NCBI GenBank assembly: GCA_015680685.1
Contig: MNCI01001925.1
Location: 119,181-183,180, forward strand
Source of the DNA: Gnetum montanum
Lineage: Eukaryota > Streptophyta > Gnetopsida > Gnetales > Gnetaceae
DNA length: 64,000 nucleotides
Reading direction: 5' to 3'
The notes beneath the pieces were generated by a model, which did no database searches, had not been told where the DNA came from, and worked only from the letters and a program-made list of their open reading frames with translations. Of the stretch, positions 1 to 12,259 are shown one piece after another (the first letter of the stretch is position 1; each line of letters begins with the position of its first letter). A program made the translations under genes and the position numbers.

Positions 1-1308
1 TTTCATATTTCATAACCGCACGCCGCAACAACACACACACATACTCACATTAACTACTGAGTCTATTTGGAGGTATTTGGGCCTTGGTGTTGCCAGAGAC
101 CAGCAGGCACCTAAATCCTGTTCAAGGACACTCGTTGGCATTCGCGTCCCAAACGATCACCGACAACAAGATGTCAAGGATGTTGTAACATCAAAAAATT
201 CAATGGTATAAAATTCAATATTTCTAGTGAAACATTTTAACCTCAGATCTCATGAGCCTTGAGAAAGGAATTTGAAGCATCCTAGACAATTTTTTTGATC
301 ACCATGAACTTAGAATTAATAAAAAATGTAAATAAATTTAATGAAAAATATAGATATAGTGGTAGAGAAATTAAAAATAAATTTTTATGTAACAAATGAA
401 CTACAACGTTTTCTATTAAAATAATAAAAATTGTTACAACTTTAGACTAGTATAAATTTCAAACCTTTAAGTGTTCAAAGAGTTGAACGAAAGATGCTTG
501 GTACCCAATGAAGCTAGTAGAGTATATCCTATAGTCAGCTTCACTATCCATACCTTCCAAGTTATTCTCTTAGACTCCTTGCTAGTCTCTCTACACTAAA
601 TCTACATTGTTGGTTGTGAGTTGATTGCTGGACTTTTGGTGGATCTGCATTGCTCTAAAAGTCTCTAGTTTAGCTTGAATGCAAATTTTTCCAAAATTCC
701 TTTTGATGTGGTCAAGTTTAGTTTTTGTAGTTCATTCAGTGTCTAATCCATTAATGCAAATTTCTTCCATGATTATTAACAAATTGTTGCAACTTGTAGG
801 TGTTTGTGGGTCTACTATTCCCAGTGTATTTATCAAATTTGGCAAGTTTGATAAATGAATGTCTATCATTTATATCCTGGCTTCACCATTTATACATTGG
901 TGTCAGGTGGTTCCAACGTATAAATTACTATGACCACTACAAAAACTAAGGAAAACCCAAATTTGGTGGTTCCTAAGGAATTTTTAGCTTCCCAAGCCTA
1001 GGTACATACATAATACAACTTTTTTAACTTGAAAAGTCAGGCAATCACAACTTATGAAGCATTTTCTAGCCTTCATAAGTTAAGATATGTGAGATTGTAA
1101 AATGTGTACTACAAACTTAACATTTTACATTAAAATTTCTACCTCAAATTCTAGTGTTGACAATTACAGGGCAAAGTGCTTGAAAAAATAAGGTAATTGC
1201 ATCTACCATTATTTTTTCATCAAATTATAATGAATTTTTGAAATGGGTTACAACATGAATTTTCTTTGTGGTTTTTTAGATGCATGAAGCCTACAAGACA
1301 AATAAAGA
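1..1308 (+). mobile_element. Unclassified LTR-retroelement fragment (LTR end, PBS-like site, start of gag-like ORF)
   Basis: A short inverted repeat lies at 829-837/847-855. A tRNA-primer-like site, TGGTGTCAGG, is at 898-907. An ATG at 930 opens a short reading frame beginning MTTTKTKENPNLVVPKEF that stops after about 23 codons. This order of LTR end, primer site, then gag start is usual for LTR retrotransposons, so I infer a 5' fragment of one. No LTR partner or pol was found, so the family is unknown. The first 800 bases hold nothing else I recognise. Confidence 0.35.
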
Positions 1309-2158
1309 TGTTTTGGTATCTGCCTAAATGTTCCAAAAGATTAGCAAATATCCCAAAGGTGAAGGATCAGTTTTAGGTCAAATGTCCCAACTACTACCGA
1401 TACATCCCAACTAGGATGTCCTAAGCTAGACATCCTAATTTCCAATGGGAAATCCCACCTACAAGTAGCCAATTTTTAATAAGATGCTCCAATCTCAAAT
1501 AGAACATCTCAAATAGCCATTTCCTAGTCATTGCATGATTTCCAAGGATTATTTAAAAATTAAGAGGTTATAAAATAAAGTGAATTCATTGTGATAAGGA
1601 AAAACATTGTTTATTGGAAAATTTAGTTATTGTATACATTAGGTGAATTATTTTGTTCCTCATTTCTTCATCATTTGTGAATTATTTTTTTGAGTCTAAG
1701 TGCAAGAAATTTTTAAAGTTAGTTACATTCTCTCTTGAATTTGTTTCTCCCTTTTTTGCCCTACAAAGTTGATGTGCTTCTTGTTAGAAGGCATCTTGTG
1801 AGCTTATTGGAATCTTCTAGGATTGAGTTTTTTTCTAGTGAGAAAACACTATATGTGAAGCTCACATCATTATAAAGGTTTTGGGATACTTGAAACCATA
1901 TTTGAGCTTGTTGGAACCTTGTGAAGTTGACTATGTTTCCTATGAGAAAATTCTCCATGTGGAGCTCAAACTTTGTAAATGTTGTGGTTCCTTTTAAATC
2001 ACATTTTTCAATTAATAATGTCCAAAGGTATACAAGGATTATACCCTCCAATTATGGAAGTATACAAGTTGGGGAACCACAAATATTTGTATGAGGTTTT
2101 GGTTATCTCAATTGTTTGAATTGGTGAACTTATTCAATCCCCCTTCTACAATCTCAAT
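1309..2158 (+). repeat. Copia-type LTR, interrupted near its 3' end by element B
   Basis: The 3' half matches the copia LTRs at 19,350-20,569 and 44,028-45,245 in ordered blocks: a GTTGATGTGCTTCTT block, a TTGTAAAxGTTGTGG block, a ...GGGGAACCAC block and an AACTTATTCA block. The last bases of this LTR appear to be GCTCA at 14,434-14,438, on the far side of element B. B therefore landed five to ten bases from the LTR end. The left boundary is inferred from a TGTTTTGGTATC start similar to the C2 LTR. No matching target duplication was found, so the start is uncertain. Confidence 0.55.
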
Positions 2159-3058
2159 TCATAAATCATCATTGTCGAGTAGCATCGATGGGCATGTGTC
2201 AATGTGACCTCATCAACATGTACATGTTAACACATTTATGTTGACATGTACTCACTGATGTCTATCCATCAACACATGAAAAGATGTATCAACACATACA
2301 CGCCAACAAAGTATCTTGTCTTGCCTATATAAATGTGCACATCCATCATATTTATGACATCATTCATTTAGTAACATAACAAAGTTCTTGTAGTTTTCTT
2401 CAATAATAGTTAGAATTTTTTCTAAGTTTCTACAATAGGAGTTGAGGAGTATATGAATTCTTATTCGAACACTAATATACATGGACACTTTGGTGTGAAC
2501 AACAATAAAGACAAACTTCTTAATAAACCTTGCAACATTTCTAATTAGCATAATGTTTACTTTAATGTATGTTACTATTACATAATTTAGATTTATGCAC
2601 TTAATTAATTAGTTGAACATGAATAATTAATTCACATAAGTACAACCACCTCAAGCATACATTAACACTTGGTAATTCTCGTAGCACTTATGCTTGGTAA
2701 CTGAGTATCATTGTGGTATGTTCAAGATGTGTACAGTAAGTGGAAACAAATGTTTATGTTAGGATTAGCTTAAGGCATTAAATAGTTACTAGATTAAGTA
2801 GCATTTAACCACTTTATTTTCATGCTTAGGTTAAATAGATAAAATATATAAAAGTTATACAAATCATGTGCCTTAGTTACACCTAACCATACCATTATAC
2901 CTCCACAAGTGGAACTGAGAAGATAATGATCACATCCTTAAGTTCACTACCTAGATAATATGTACTTAGAGAGCTAAAGTCTATGGAATTTGACTAGATC
3001 TCTTAGTGAATGCTGGTGATTCATATGGCTAGGTGTATGAACTACTTGTTTCTCATCA
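2159..3058 (+). repeat. 5' LTR of element B
   Basis: It matches 13,600-14,428 over the whole length, including the CTTGCCTATATAAATG promoter block and the terminal TCATCA. The TATA box lies near 2,332. The upstream part has scattered short ATCRATG and AACACAT motifs. The 5' end is altered (TCATAA where the other copy has TGATGA). Confidence 0.85.
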
Positions 3059-3059
3059 T

Positions 3060-3078
3060 TGGCACCCTGGCCAAGGAC
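3060..3078 (+). other. Primer-binding site of element B
   Basis: TGGCACCCTGGCCAAGGAC begins one base after the LTR end. It resembles the TGGCGCC-type primer site common in Athila and Tat gypsy elements, with several substitutions. Confidence 0.6.
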
Positions 3079-3204
3079 TTTAGTTAGTTATGTTCACTAT
3101 TTAGAACATTAGTGAAATCACTTAATGACATTGTAAAGGACTTAAAGTCAAAATCACTAATATAATAAAGAATTTCCAAAATCACACTATTTCCTAAACA
3201 CTAA

Positions 3205-6200
3205 CATGTCTTCTTCTCACAGGGAAGATTTTCTACCATCATTCATGGGCAATCCTAATCCAAGGAAAGAAGGCTTCAAACAACCCATGCCCCAATAATG
3301 CAAAGTGGTCTATATGCACCCAGATGAGTACACTCTAGATTTCACCTTCATCTTGCACTAGGATGAATAATTTTGGTTGAAGGACATGGAGGGCAACATC
3401 ATGTTTCCTTCCAATTGATCAATTTCTATGATGCTGCTCCATAATCTTATGAGATTGAAAATTGTAAGACTCAATGCTGAGTATGAGGTAAAAGATCATG
3501 CCTATTGAGATTATCATCCCATAGAGGTACAAAGAAAGAAATATTGGTAGATGGAAGCTACTATGAGGCATCCAAAGGAAAATGGTTCATAAACCCCCTA
3601 TTCCTACTAGGCCAAAAGGAAGGGGAATACCTCTTCTTAGGAACTTTCTAATACACTGACTCTCCTCCTATCCTTGATGAAGAGACCCTCAATCAATGTC
3701 CATAGTCCATTATAGATAACCTTGGTTCTAGAAAGACCGAATCCCATGACTATGAGGCCTCAAAGGAAGGGAGTCAAGGTAGGAACAATCATAGGCATCA
3801 TGATAATGACAAACATGATGATCATGGTAGGGACCAAAGAAGATGGATTAGTAAGCATTGTTCTATTGTTGACTCTCCTTCCTTTTCACCTTCATCATCC
3901 TCATCATCTTCCACCTCCAAATTTGACCAAAGCTATGGGGGAAAAGATCATGATGGAGGTGCCTTATGGGATAGAGATAACTGTAGATCCCACATTATAG
4001 TAGAAACCAAGGACATGGGTAATCAAGGGAGGGCCACCACAAAGAAAGACAGAACAACATGTGGATTCTTTAGTCTATTTTCGTGTGTGTCAAAATGTTA
4101 AGTAAAATGGATTCAAAGGTTGTTTACATGGTTGTATGATTATTGTGCTTGTAGGACTATATACATAGGAAATAAAGATGAGCTGAAGAGGACAAGAAAT
4201 GAATTATTTAGAGCTCAAAGAAGGAGGTCACCCACATGATCTTCAAACAAATATTCAAATAATGTGGACAAGGACCAGATTCTATACAAGAAAAGTTATC
4301 ATCATCAAAGCATGCATAAGATCAAGGCTATGGACAAGCAACAATTCATTCAAAATATAAAGAAAGTGGAAGAAAGACATCTCCAGAAAATAGTAGATGT
4401 CTTGGTAGAATTTGAGTGAAATTAGACAAAGATGTCATTAGAAATAGCAAGACATATTTCTCAAATAAAGACATCTTTATAGAATGAAAATCAAGTTCAG
4501 AAAGACATCGTCCACAAGAAAAAGATGTCTTCGACAATAGAGACTTTAGAAAGATGTCTTTTAGAAAAAAAAGATGTCTTTCCAAAATTGAAGAAAAACT
4601 CAAAGAAACATCTTAGGCATGAGAAAGATTTCTTCCATGACCATTACTGATCATTACCTAGCCATTGCACAAGTTATGAGATGGATTTAGAAACACAACA
4701 ACTATAAGAAGACTTGATGTGCATTCGAAAAAGTGCAAGCCTTATTGTATTCATTGTACAATAATTTTTAATCATTGAATTTTCTATTGTTTCTTATTAT
4801 ATTATCATTTTGGCATTATAAATTATGTTGTACCTAATTGTACAAGGATTAGCAAATTGAGTTGTAATCATCCCTTGTAATTCTTGTTTTTTTCCCTACA
4901 AGGTTGATGTGTTGGAGCTTGTTAGGATCCTATGGGATTGAGTTGTTGGTGTTGTGGTATAATAGTTTGATATAGAGCTCAAGATTGTAAAGGTTGTGGA
5001 AGCCTTAAAACCACATTTTCAAGTCTAATGGGACCTTGTGAAACTTAGTGATTGGTGTTGTGGTACAATACAATGGAGTGGGGCTTGAAGAAGTATACGG
5101 TGTGAACCCTTCAACCACATTTTAAGAGCAACAAAGTCTAGAGGTGTGCTTGTGATCTTCCATTTGAGTGTGCAATACTTAAGCTGGGGAACCACATAAA
5201 TTCATCTGTCTACTTTGTTTCATAAAGGTTCTATTTGAGGAACTTATTCATCCCCCCTTCCTTCTAAGTTCTATCATCCTCACAAAAGAGAGCATCATAT
5301 GCATCATAGCCATGATAGGGATTACAAATAATGTTCTGACTATGATGAGCCTATGCTTGCTACCAAAAACATGTTGAACATTGCAAAGGCTTTGAGGATA
5401 CTAACAACACATGTGAAGAACAACTAAATCAAATGGTTAGACATTTTTAATATCCCTAAGTTCAAAGGGGGATATAATTCTAATCCACAGAATCAACACT
5501 AAGCCTTTCACAATGCATGTGCCTTACAAAATGTAGAGAACGAATGGCAGAAATTGTTCTTCCCTAGGACTTTCATCAAGGAAGCTAAAAGTTGATACTA
5601 CCACTTGGAATAAAAATTAATCCAACAATGCAGTACAATTCTTGAATTGGTCAATGAAAAATATTAGATGTACTCCTAAGTGTCTAACTTAATAAGGTAG
5701 ATACAAGGTCAAAAACAAGCCACACATGAGTCCTTGGATGCAACCATGGATAGGTATTACTCTTTGTTGCACCAATGCCTAGGCCATGGCTATTCTCGAA
5801 GGGAATAGGTACAACATATCAAAGATGAGCTCTAAATAGAAATAAGGAGAACTCTTGGGTGTCTATGCCCAAGGGATGCTTTTAAAGCTAAGGATCCATT
5901 AGATCCAAAAGTTAATTAAGCAAGTGGCTAAGGAAGAAGGTGAGCTAAGAAAAAGGAATAGTGTAGAGGAATACAACCATGATCCTTCCATTCACAAAAG
6001 GAATGTTTGGTTTTGTGAAAATGAGGAAGAGGCACCCCTTGATGAAGTGGTGCAAGGAAAAACCTTGCTAACACAAAAATATGTTTCTAAAATATTGGCC
6101 CAGATTAATAAAATGTGGAATTCCTTGGATGAAATATTTCAATCAACTCTAGGGATTACTAAGGAGAACAAAGAACAAGGAGATAGTGGTCATGATAGAA

Positions 6201-6800
6201 GGAGAAAGAAGGAAGCTTAACATACCCATCAGAAAGATAAAGGCAATGCTACTACAATGGAAGAGGTTGCAAATTCTGAAACAAATAATGATGGAGTGAC
6301 ATTTTCCAATATGAACATCCTAAGGGATGTTGTTCAGTTGTATCATACTTATAGGAATCTGATGTGTATGCTTTGAATCCTTGCTTAGCAAAATCGTAAG
6401 CACCTAGGAGGTTTCCTTATCCTAAAAACAACTATAGGAAGTTCCACCAGCAAGCCTACTATCTAAATGCAACACAATCTCAACCTCATGAGTAATACTA
6501 GTAGTGGCAACACCCATAGTTGTGGGACATACCACCACCAAGGAAAAAATACCCTTAACATTAGCCAAATCTATATGGGTACTATGTTTAACAACCCATT
6601 TCTCCACATGACTCTTCTAGTCATACTTATTTCCTACACCACTACTGGCCTTCTGAATATTATAGAGCACCATCTCTAAGGGGAGACTTCTCATTTCCCT
6701 ATTATCCTACTCACCATTCTACTATTTCACCTCAATCCTCAACTATTTTGCCACCCACTCCATTTATGTAGGGAAAAATACCAACCTAGTCATAGTAGAG
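3205..6800 (+). pseudogene. gag of element B, split by a solo LTR
   Basis: The ATG at 3,205 has the same start context (ACATGTCTTCTTC) as the gag of element D at 48,133. The first part runs to 4,059, where the solo LTR lies, and the frame resumes at 5,283. Around 5,440-5,660 the translation matches element D's gag (ALQNVE, FPRTFIKEAKS, then a TILELVNEKY tail), which is the retrotransposon gag core. A longer open stretch at 5,924-6,220 encodes a charged segment with no known fold. Several stops and at least one frame change make it non-functional. Between 6,220 and 6,800 only Ser/Thr/Pro-rich low-complexity frames remain. Confidence 0.65.
4060..5282 (+). repeat. Solo LTR of the C2 copia family inside gag of element B
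   Basis: This 1,223-bp block matches the 1,220-bp LTRs of element C2 across its length: the AGACATCT/AGATGTCT-rich part at 4,370-4,640, the GTTGATGTG block at 4,901, and the terminal ATCCTCA. It begins TG and ends CA. Flanking pentamers CAACA (4,055-4,059) and CAAAA (5,283-5,287) are a plausible target duplication with one change. The gag of B continues on both sides. No internal copia sequence remains, so this is most simply a recombination-derived solo LTR. Confidence 0.8.
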
Positions 6801-7009
6801 AAACACCACAAGGGCTATGAACTTACAACTGACTCCCCAACTAAGTGGTTCTAATACTAAGCCTTGAAAAAGACCCTTTTTTAGAATCAAGAATTCAAGC
6901 AAGATCGTACAAACATCTATGGCTACTAATCCTACTTCTTCTCCTTCCTCATCCACAATGTCCTTTGAGATTCCTTCAAATCAAACACCTCCCAAAGTAC
7001 ATACTATAA

Positions 7010-7680
7010 TGCTGATCCATGTGGACACTAACTGGATAAAGGTCGACCATCTTCCTAGGAAGAGATCTGATCCTGAGAGTCCCCTCATTTACTCGTAAAT
7101 TGCCAGAAATAAACCTTGCATGGCTCTTCTAGACTCAAGTTCTAATGTTAATTTAATCTCATAAAAGATATACAAAGCTTGGAACCTACCTCTACTCAAG
7201 AAGAGAAACATTCACTTAGAGTTAACAGATTAATCCATCACTATTCCCTTGGGATTGGTGAAGAACATTTTGACCACCAACTATGGGTGATCATATCCTA
7301 CTGAATTCCTAGTGATATGAGTGGATAACTACATGGGAGACTTTCCTATCATTATGAAAAGGGCTTGGCTAAGTATAATTGATGTGTGGCCAGAAATTAG
7401 AGACTTCTTCTTGGAGATCTTCAAGGAGAATAAATTTAGAAAGATAGAGAAGAAGCACATTCCATGCATTACATATAGTGATAAAGGATGCCACTATGTG
7501 AAGAAATTATGGACTATCAAAATTACAACACTCATAGCATGTAGGCAATGTGCAAATGTCACAAAGATTCAATGGTGCTTGCATGTAGCAACCACAAAAC
7601 AAGAGGACACCCATTGGTTGACAACTAAAATAGAGAGAAATTCAACATAATGCATGTAATAGACTAAGAGCCTCACGAGT
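7010..7680 (+). pseudogene. Retroviral-type aspartic protease region of element B
   Basis: The active-site region reads MALLDSSSNVNLIS near 7,120-7,160, matching the D-[ST]-G-[SA]-N protease loop with the glycine replaced by serine. The flap-to-core part follows (SYPTEFLVI, then VDNYMGDFPIIMKRAWL) and matches the C-terminal half of gypsy proteases. An open frame at 7,321-7,650 covers the end of this domain and the linker toward RT. Stops occur at 7,098 and within the flap. Protease normally releases Gag and Pol proteins; this copy cannot. Confidence 0.7.
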
Positions 7681-7939
7681 GCCTATGTTAAAGGCATGGA
7701 AAAACTAGAACAAGTCCATGATTAGATCTCTAATGAACATGATAAAACCAATTAGAAAGAGGTAGAAATCTAGAAGAGCTTCAAACAAGGGTCCCTTGAG
7801 TTGAAGACTCTACCAATTGGAATGGAATATGCCTTTTTGAACAATGACAAGTTGGTCATCATCAATGCTAATCTTGCTTCTTTATAGAAAAATAATTTTT
7901 TGGAGGTTTTCAGAAAATGGCCAACATCCTTTGCTTGGT

Positions 7940-8860
7940 TATATCAAGAGCTGACAAGAATTGATGCAAGGATATGCCAGCATTGGATCTATACAAATTC
8001 CTCCATTAAACCAAAGAGGAAACCATTGCAAAGGTTGAATCCCAGGCTCAAGTAAATCATCAAAGATGAGATTGGGCAACTCCTCAAGGTGAGGTTCATC
8101 TATACCATTGTAGATAATGAATGGGTTAGCTAAATTTTGATTGTGCCAAAGAAAAGTAAAAAATGGAGGGTCTACGTTGATTTCAAGTTGTTGAACATGA
8201 TAACATATAAGGATCATTTTTCTTTTCCATTTGTGAACTAGGTGTTGAACACAATTTTGAGGTAATACTATTACAAATTTTTGGATGGTTATAATGGCTA
8301 TAACCAAATCTAGATAGTACCAAAGGATTAGGCCAAAACCACATTAACAAGTCCCTAGGAAAATTTTGCATATAGAAAGATTCCTTTCAGCCTATGCAAT
8401 GTTCCTTCAACATTCCAACACCTTTCCCTTAGCATCTTTCAACAACAAATTGGTAGTAGGATGAAAGTCTTCATGGATGACTTGTACACCTATGGGGATA
8501 GATTTGAGTAGTCCTAGACCATCTAGAGCAAGTGCTAAAATAATGTGTGAAGATAAATTTAAGGCTTAACTAGTAGAAGAGCCAACTGATGGTTTAAGAG
8601 GGCATTGTACTAGGGCACAAAGTATCATAGAAGGGGATTAAGATGAACCTTCAAAAAATAAGGGTCATCCAAGGAATATCCCAACAACCTAAAACTATTA
8701 AAGATGTGAGGTGATTCCTTGGCCACACTAGCTATTATCAGTGCTTCATTGAGAACTTTTATAACATTTTCAAATCATTGCTGAAGCTAACAAAGAAGGA
8801 TGCTTCATTTTTTTGGACCAAGGAATGTGAACATGCATTCTAGCACCTTAAAAAAAGCTT
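7940..8860 (+). pseudogene. Reverse transcriptase of element B
   Basis: The frame shows, in order, the pre-RT PKRKPLQRLNPRLK segment, an ILIVPKKSKKWRVYVDFKLL block (RT motif 1-2), FLDGYNGYNQ (motif A, catalytic Asp kept), IPFSLCNVPSTFQ (motif B) and VFMDDLYTYGD (motif C, both Asp kept). These are gypsy RT motifs, and the MDD followed by TYGD is typical of Athila-like elements. In-frame stops occur at several points, including 8,242 and 8,262. Downstream frames to 8,860 match the RT connection domain (the GHTSYY/FFGPRNVNMH-like segment). Confidence 0.85.
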
Positions 8861-8879
8861 GTAGAAACACTAATCCTAT

Positions 8880-9275
8880 GAGCACTTGATTAGTTGAAAC
8901 CATTCCATATTATGATGGACACTTCCAATTATGCCTTAGGAGTCATGTTCACATAATTTGTTGATAAAAAATGTCCCCATTACGTCCATTGTACAAGCAA
9001 AAGTATTGTGGGTGTACAACTAAACTACACCACCATTGAGAAGGAACTGAAGGTAGTGGTGTATGCCTTAGAGAAATTTAGGTACTATGTGCTTGGATAT
9101 AAGGTGCTTATGCACATGGATCATAGTGCAATCATGTTCTTGATGAATAAACCAATAGTGAGCCCCAATGTCATATAGTGGCTGATAATCTTGTAAGAGT
9201 TCAATTTAACTTTTGTGGATAGGAAGGAAATCGAGAATGTGACAGCTAACCACTTGTCTCAATTATGATGGGATA
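8880..9275 (+). pseudogene. RNase H of element B
   Basis: The translation reads HIMMDTSNYALGVMF (first catalytic Asp), TTIEKELKVVVYALEKFRYY (Glu), then MHMDHSAIMFLMNK (second Asp) and ends ENVTANHLSQL, the usual gypsy RNase H tail. All three acidic residues can be seen, but stops interrupt the frame at 9,177 and elsewhere. No second RNase H follows, unlike element A. Confidence 0.8.
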
Positions 9276-9529
9276 GCAAAAAGGAAAAGAGTTGATTTTT
9301 AGATTAATTTCCTAATGAACTCCTCTTTGATAAATCTATTATTGAACAAGACCCCAAGGAAAACAATTGGTATGATAGCATCATCACCTACCTACTCACT
9401 TAGAAAATTCCATAAGAGTGGGATAACAAGAAGAAATAATAGTTTCTTCACTAGGTCAAACATTTTATGGACATCAATGGCATCCTTTATAAGGTTTGCA
9501 CTAATGGCCTAGTTCAATGATGTGTTCTT

Positions 9530-10640
9530 GATGATGATCAACTACATGTTCTCCAAGATGTACATGAGGGCCCTTTTGGGGGCCATTATGTTGGAAGATG
9601 AACGGTCATTAAAATCCTCATAGTAGGGTATTATTGACCTATACTTTTCAAGGGTGCCCATCACTTCATCCGCACCTATGATCACTGTCAATGTGATGGT
9701 GGGATAACTACTCATATGGAGGGATCCCAATAGTGGATCCCACCAGTAGCGACCTTCAACATTTGGGACATTAATTTCATGGGGCCCATTACTCCCATGT
9801 CCAATGGGAAGGAATATATAATTCGAGCTATTAACTACTATACAAAACGGGTAGAAACTACAATCATCAATAACTGTACATCCTTTACAACAGCCTGATT
9901 TGTATAATAGAATGTTGTAAATAGGTTTAGGATTCCATGTATACTTATGTTTGACAATGAAATTCATTTTATAGACACCACTTTTCAAAATCTCATGCAA
10001 CGCTTGAAGGTTAAACATAAATTAACAACTTTGTACTACCTCTAAGGCAACACTCAAGTGAATGTGACTAATCAAGAGATAAAAATAATAATAACAAGAA
10101 CCATTAGTAAATATAGGAAGGATTGGAGCTTCAAACTCAATGATGCCCTTTGGGCCTCTCGTTCCACATGGAATGTTCCTATTGGCTACTCTCCCTATGA
10201 GCTCATGTATAGAAAATTACAAATACTTCCTATCCAAACATAAATTCATACACTTTCAAATTTTTTGACCTTAGCCTAGATTTGAACCTAGCACAAAATG
10301 AATAGTTAATGAATCTCAACTTGCTAGATGAGAATTGATTAGTGGCCTTATCATCTAATGAATTGAACAAGGCTTATAGCAAACAATGGCATGACCTTAG
10401 GATTAGGTAGGTGAAATTTCAACTAAGAAATAAGGTCCTATACTAGAATCCCATGCATGTCCCACAACAAATTAAATTCCAAATGTTATGAGAGAGACCT
10501 TATATTATCTCTAAAACCCTTTCATCCAAGGCCATGTTAATTTACAAACCTAAAAGCCTAAGTAAGAAACTGCTACTCAACATGCAATAACTAAATCCTT
10601 TCCAAGAACCTAGGATAGCCAATGACTGTAGCACCTCAAT
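9530..10640 (+). pseudogene. Integrase of element B
   Basis: The zinc-binding end reads LQDVHEGPFGGHYVGR. The catalytic core follows, with FNIWDINFMGPITP (first Asp), IPCILMFDNEIHF (second Asp) and a degraded third-acid region reading GNTQVNVTNQEIK. ALWASRSTWNVPIGYSPYEL at about 10,142-10,200 matches the conserved post-core segment of gypsy integrases. The C-terminal part to about 10,640 (LDLSLDLN-like, then TLSSKAMLIYKPKSLSKKLL) is weakly recognisable. Stops occur at 9,618 and 9,898. No chromodomain was seen. Confidence 0.75.
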
Positions 10641-12120
10641 AGATGGATAGACATGCTTGATTTTTTAGATCTCCTCCTTCCAACTCAATCATTGGGGAGA
10701 TGGCCATCCATGCTAAACCAATTAAAGTAACTTACAAATTTTTCAATTTTTCTATTTTTACCCTTTTTATTTTACACCATTTTTAGTAAATTTTTCTTTC
10801 CTAAGTATTTTACAATTTTTTCTATATTTTATCTTATTTGATTTACATTTTTCTTATGATTGTCTTTTCTTTCCTTATTGCCACCAAGACATTGTGCAAT
10901 TGTAGCTACTAATTAATCAGAGTTTATACTTTATAATGTTATTTGATTGAAAATTTTTGGGTTCTATCTTTGAATTTTGATGTTGATAACTAAGACATTG
11001 TTTCTTTTCATGATTAACAAGTAGTGAGTCCATGTCATTCACTAATCCACACAACTCTATGGTGTTCCCTAATTTTGGAAGTATGAGGTCCCTTATTAAA
11101 TATAACTTTTGTCCTTGGTAGCTTGCAAATATGGGATGGATTAAATGGATATACAAGGGTATGAATTCAAGAGCATTTGACACTTTTTATACATGCCTAC
11201 CCTCTAAGGTGCATCAATATCTTCATGGATCCTTTATGATTCCTACGTCTACCAATAACAGGAAGCTAAGTCTTTGTTTGGTGTGGTTCCCACCAAATAT
11301 ATATATATATAATTGGAATTCAAAGCACACCCCTTAGACTCAATAACAGGCAACAAGCATTAGTTATGGGCTAGAAAGACATGTTACCCATGCCTAAAGG
11401 TATCCCTCTAACTAAGGTCCTTTTCACTTCCTACTTGTCTATTCTTCTCTCTTTGGAATGGTGATTGATCTATAAGGATGTTCTTGCACCTTGGTGATGG
11501 GCTAGTCTAACAGTGTTAATGAAAAGTCATTGGAAGTGGTTAGTCTTAATTTAGACTAAGGATTGACATTATCAAGTCATATTAATCACACATTCCACAA
11601 GAGACTTCATGTGACCATGATCTAGGACTCCATTCCACACTCTCTCATCTGCCTATGCTTTCCATCACTCATCTCATTGCCTTTTCTCATGTTATTTCAA
11701 TGTATTTATTTAATACCATCATAATTCTTTGATGGTTTCTTTGGTGATTTGATCATTAACTAACCACAACCATTAATCATCCATGGGGCCCACAGACTTC
11801 TTGGTTTGAGGGCATGTAAGGGAATTAAGGGCATGAACTTGCTATGGGGAGAATAAACTTGCATACTCCTTGATTGGATTACTTAAGTTCCTCATCCCTT
11901 AGACATTTTCACTTTTAAATCTTCCACATTCCACATTGATTACATCCAATTTTGCACTCCTTAACTAGTATTCTTCAAATTAAATCTCCCTTTTATGCCT
12001 ATTCTTACCCTCTTCATGCATTCCATCATGTTCCTAGCTTTCATGGATTCCTCTAAACTACAATTTTATGACAAAACTCTTTTTTTTTACTTAGTTTTTT
12101 TTTTAATGTCAAAATTTTGG
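10640..12120 (+). other. 3' non-coding region of element B
   Basis: There is no convincing ORF. A T-rich stretch at 10,740-10,870 is followed by sequence shared with element D: 11,340-11,440 and 51,015-51,110 both contain CAAGCATTAGTTATGGG and a GACATGTTACCCATGCC block. A TA microsatellite lies at 11,298-11,310. This shared tail ties B and D to one family. Confidence 0.5.
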
Positions 12121-12259
12121 TCTATTGCTACATCGATGGAACCTCGTCGATGTAACCCCCTATGTCAACATAACCTCATTAATGCAATCACATCGACATA
12201 GCACAAAAACACCTATAAATACCACATCACTTAGCTTATTTTTTGTCATTTTCTCTCCC
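12120..12259 (+). promoter_or_regulatory. LTR-like internal promoter segment with TATA box
   Basis: Short CATCGATG/ATCGACAT motifs precede a TATAAATA at 12,214-12,221. The motif mix and its spacing to the TATA box resemble the U3 regions of the B and D LTRs (e.g. 53,080-53,320). It sits just upstream of the coiled-coil ORF. It may be an internal promoter or a decayed LTR fragment. Confidence 0.35.

Noticed and set aside
9542-10018. Minus-strand ORF of 158 codons
   Set aside because: It is antisense to the integrase of element B and has no family features.
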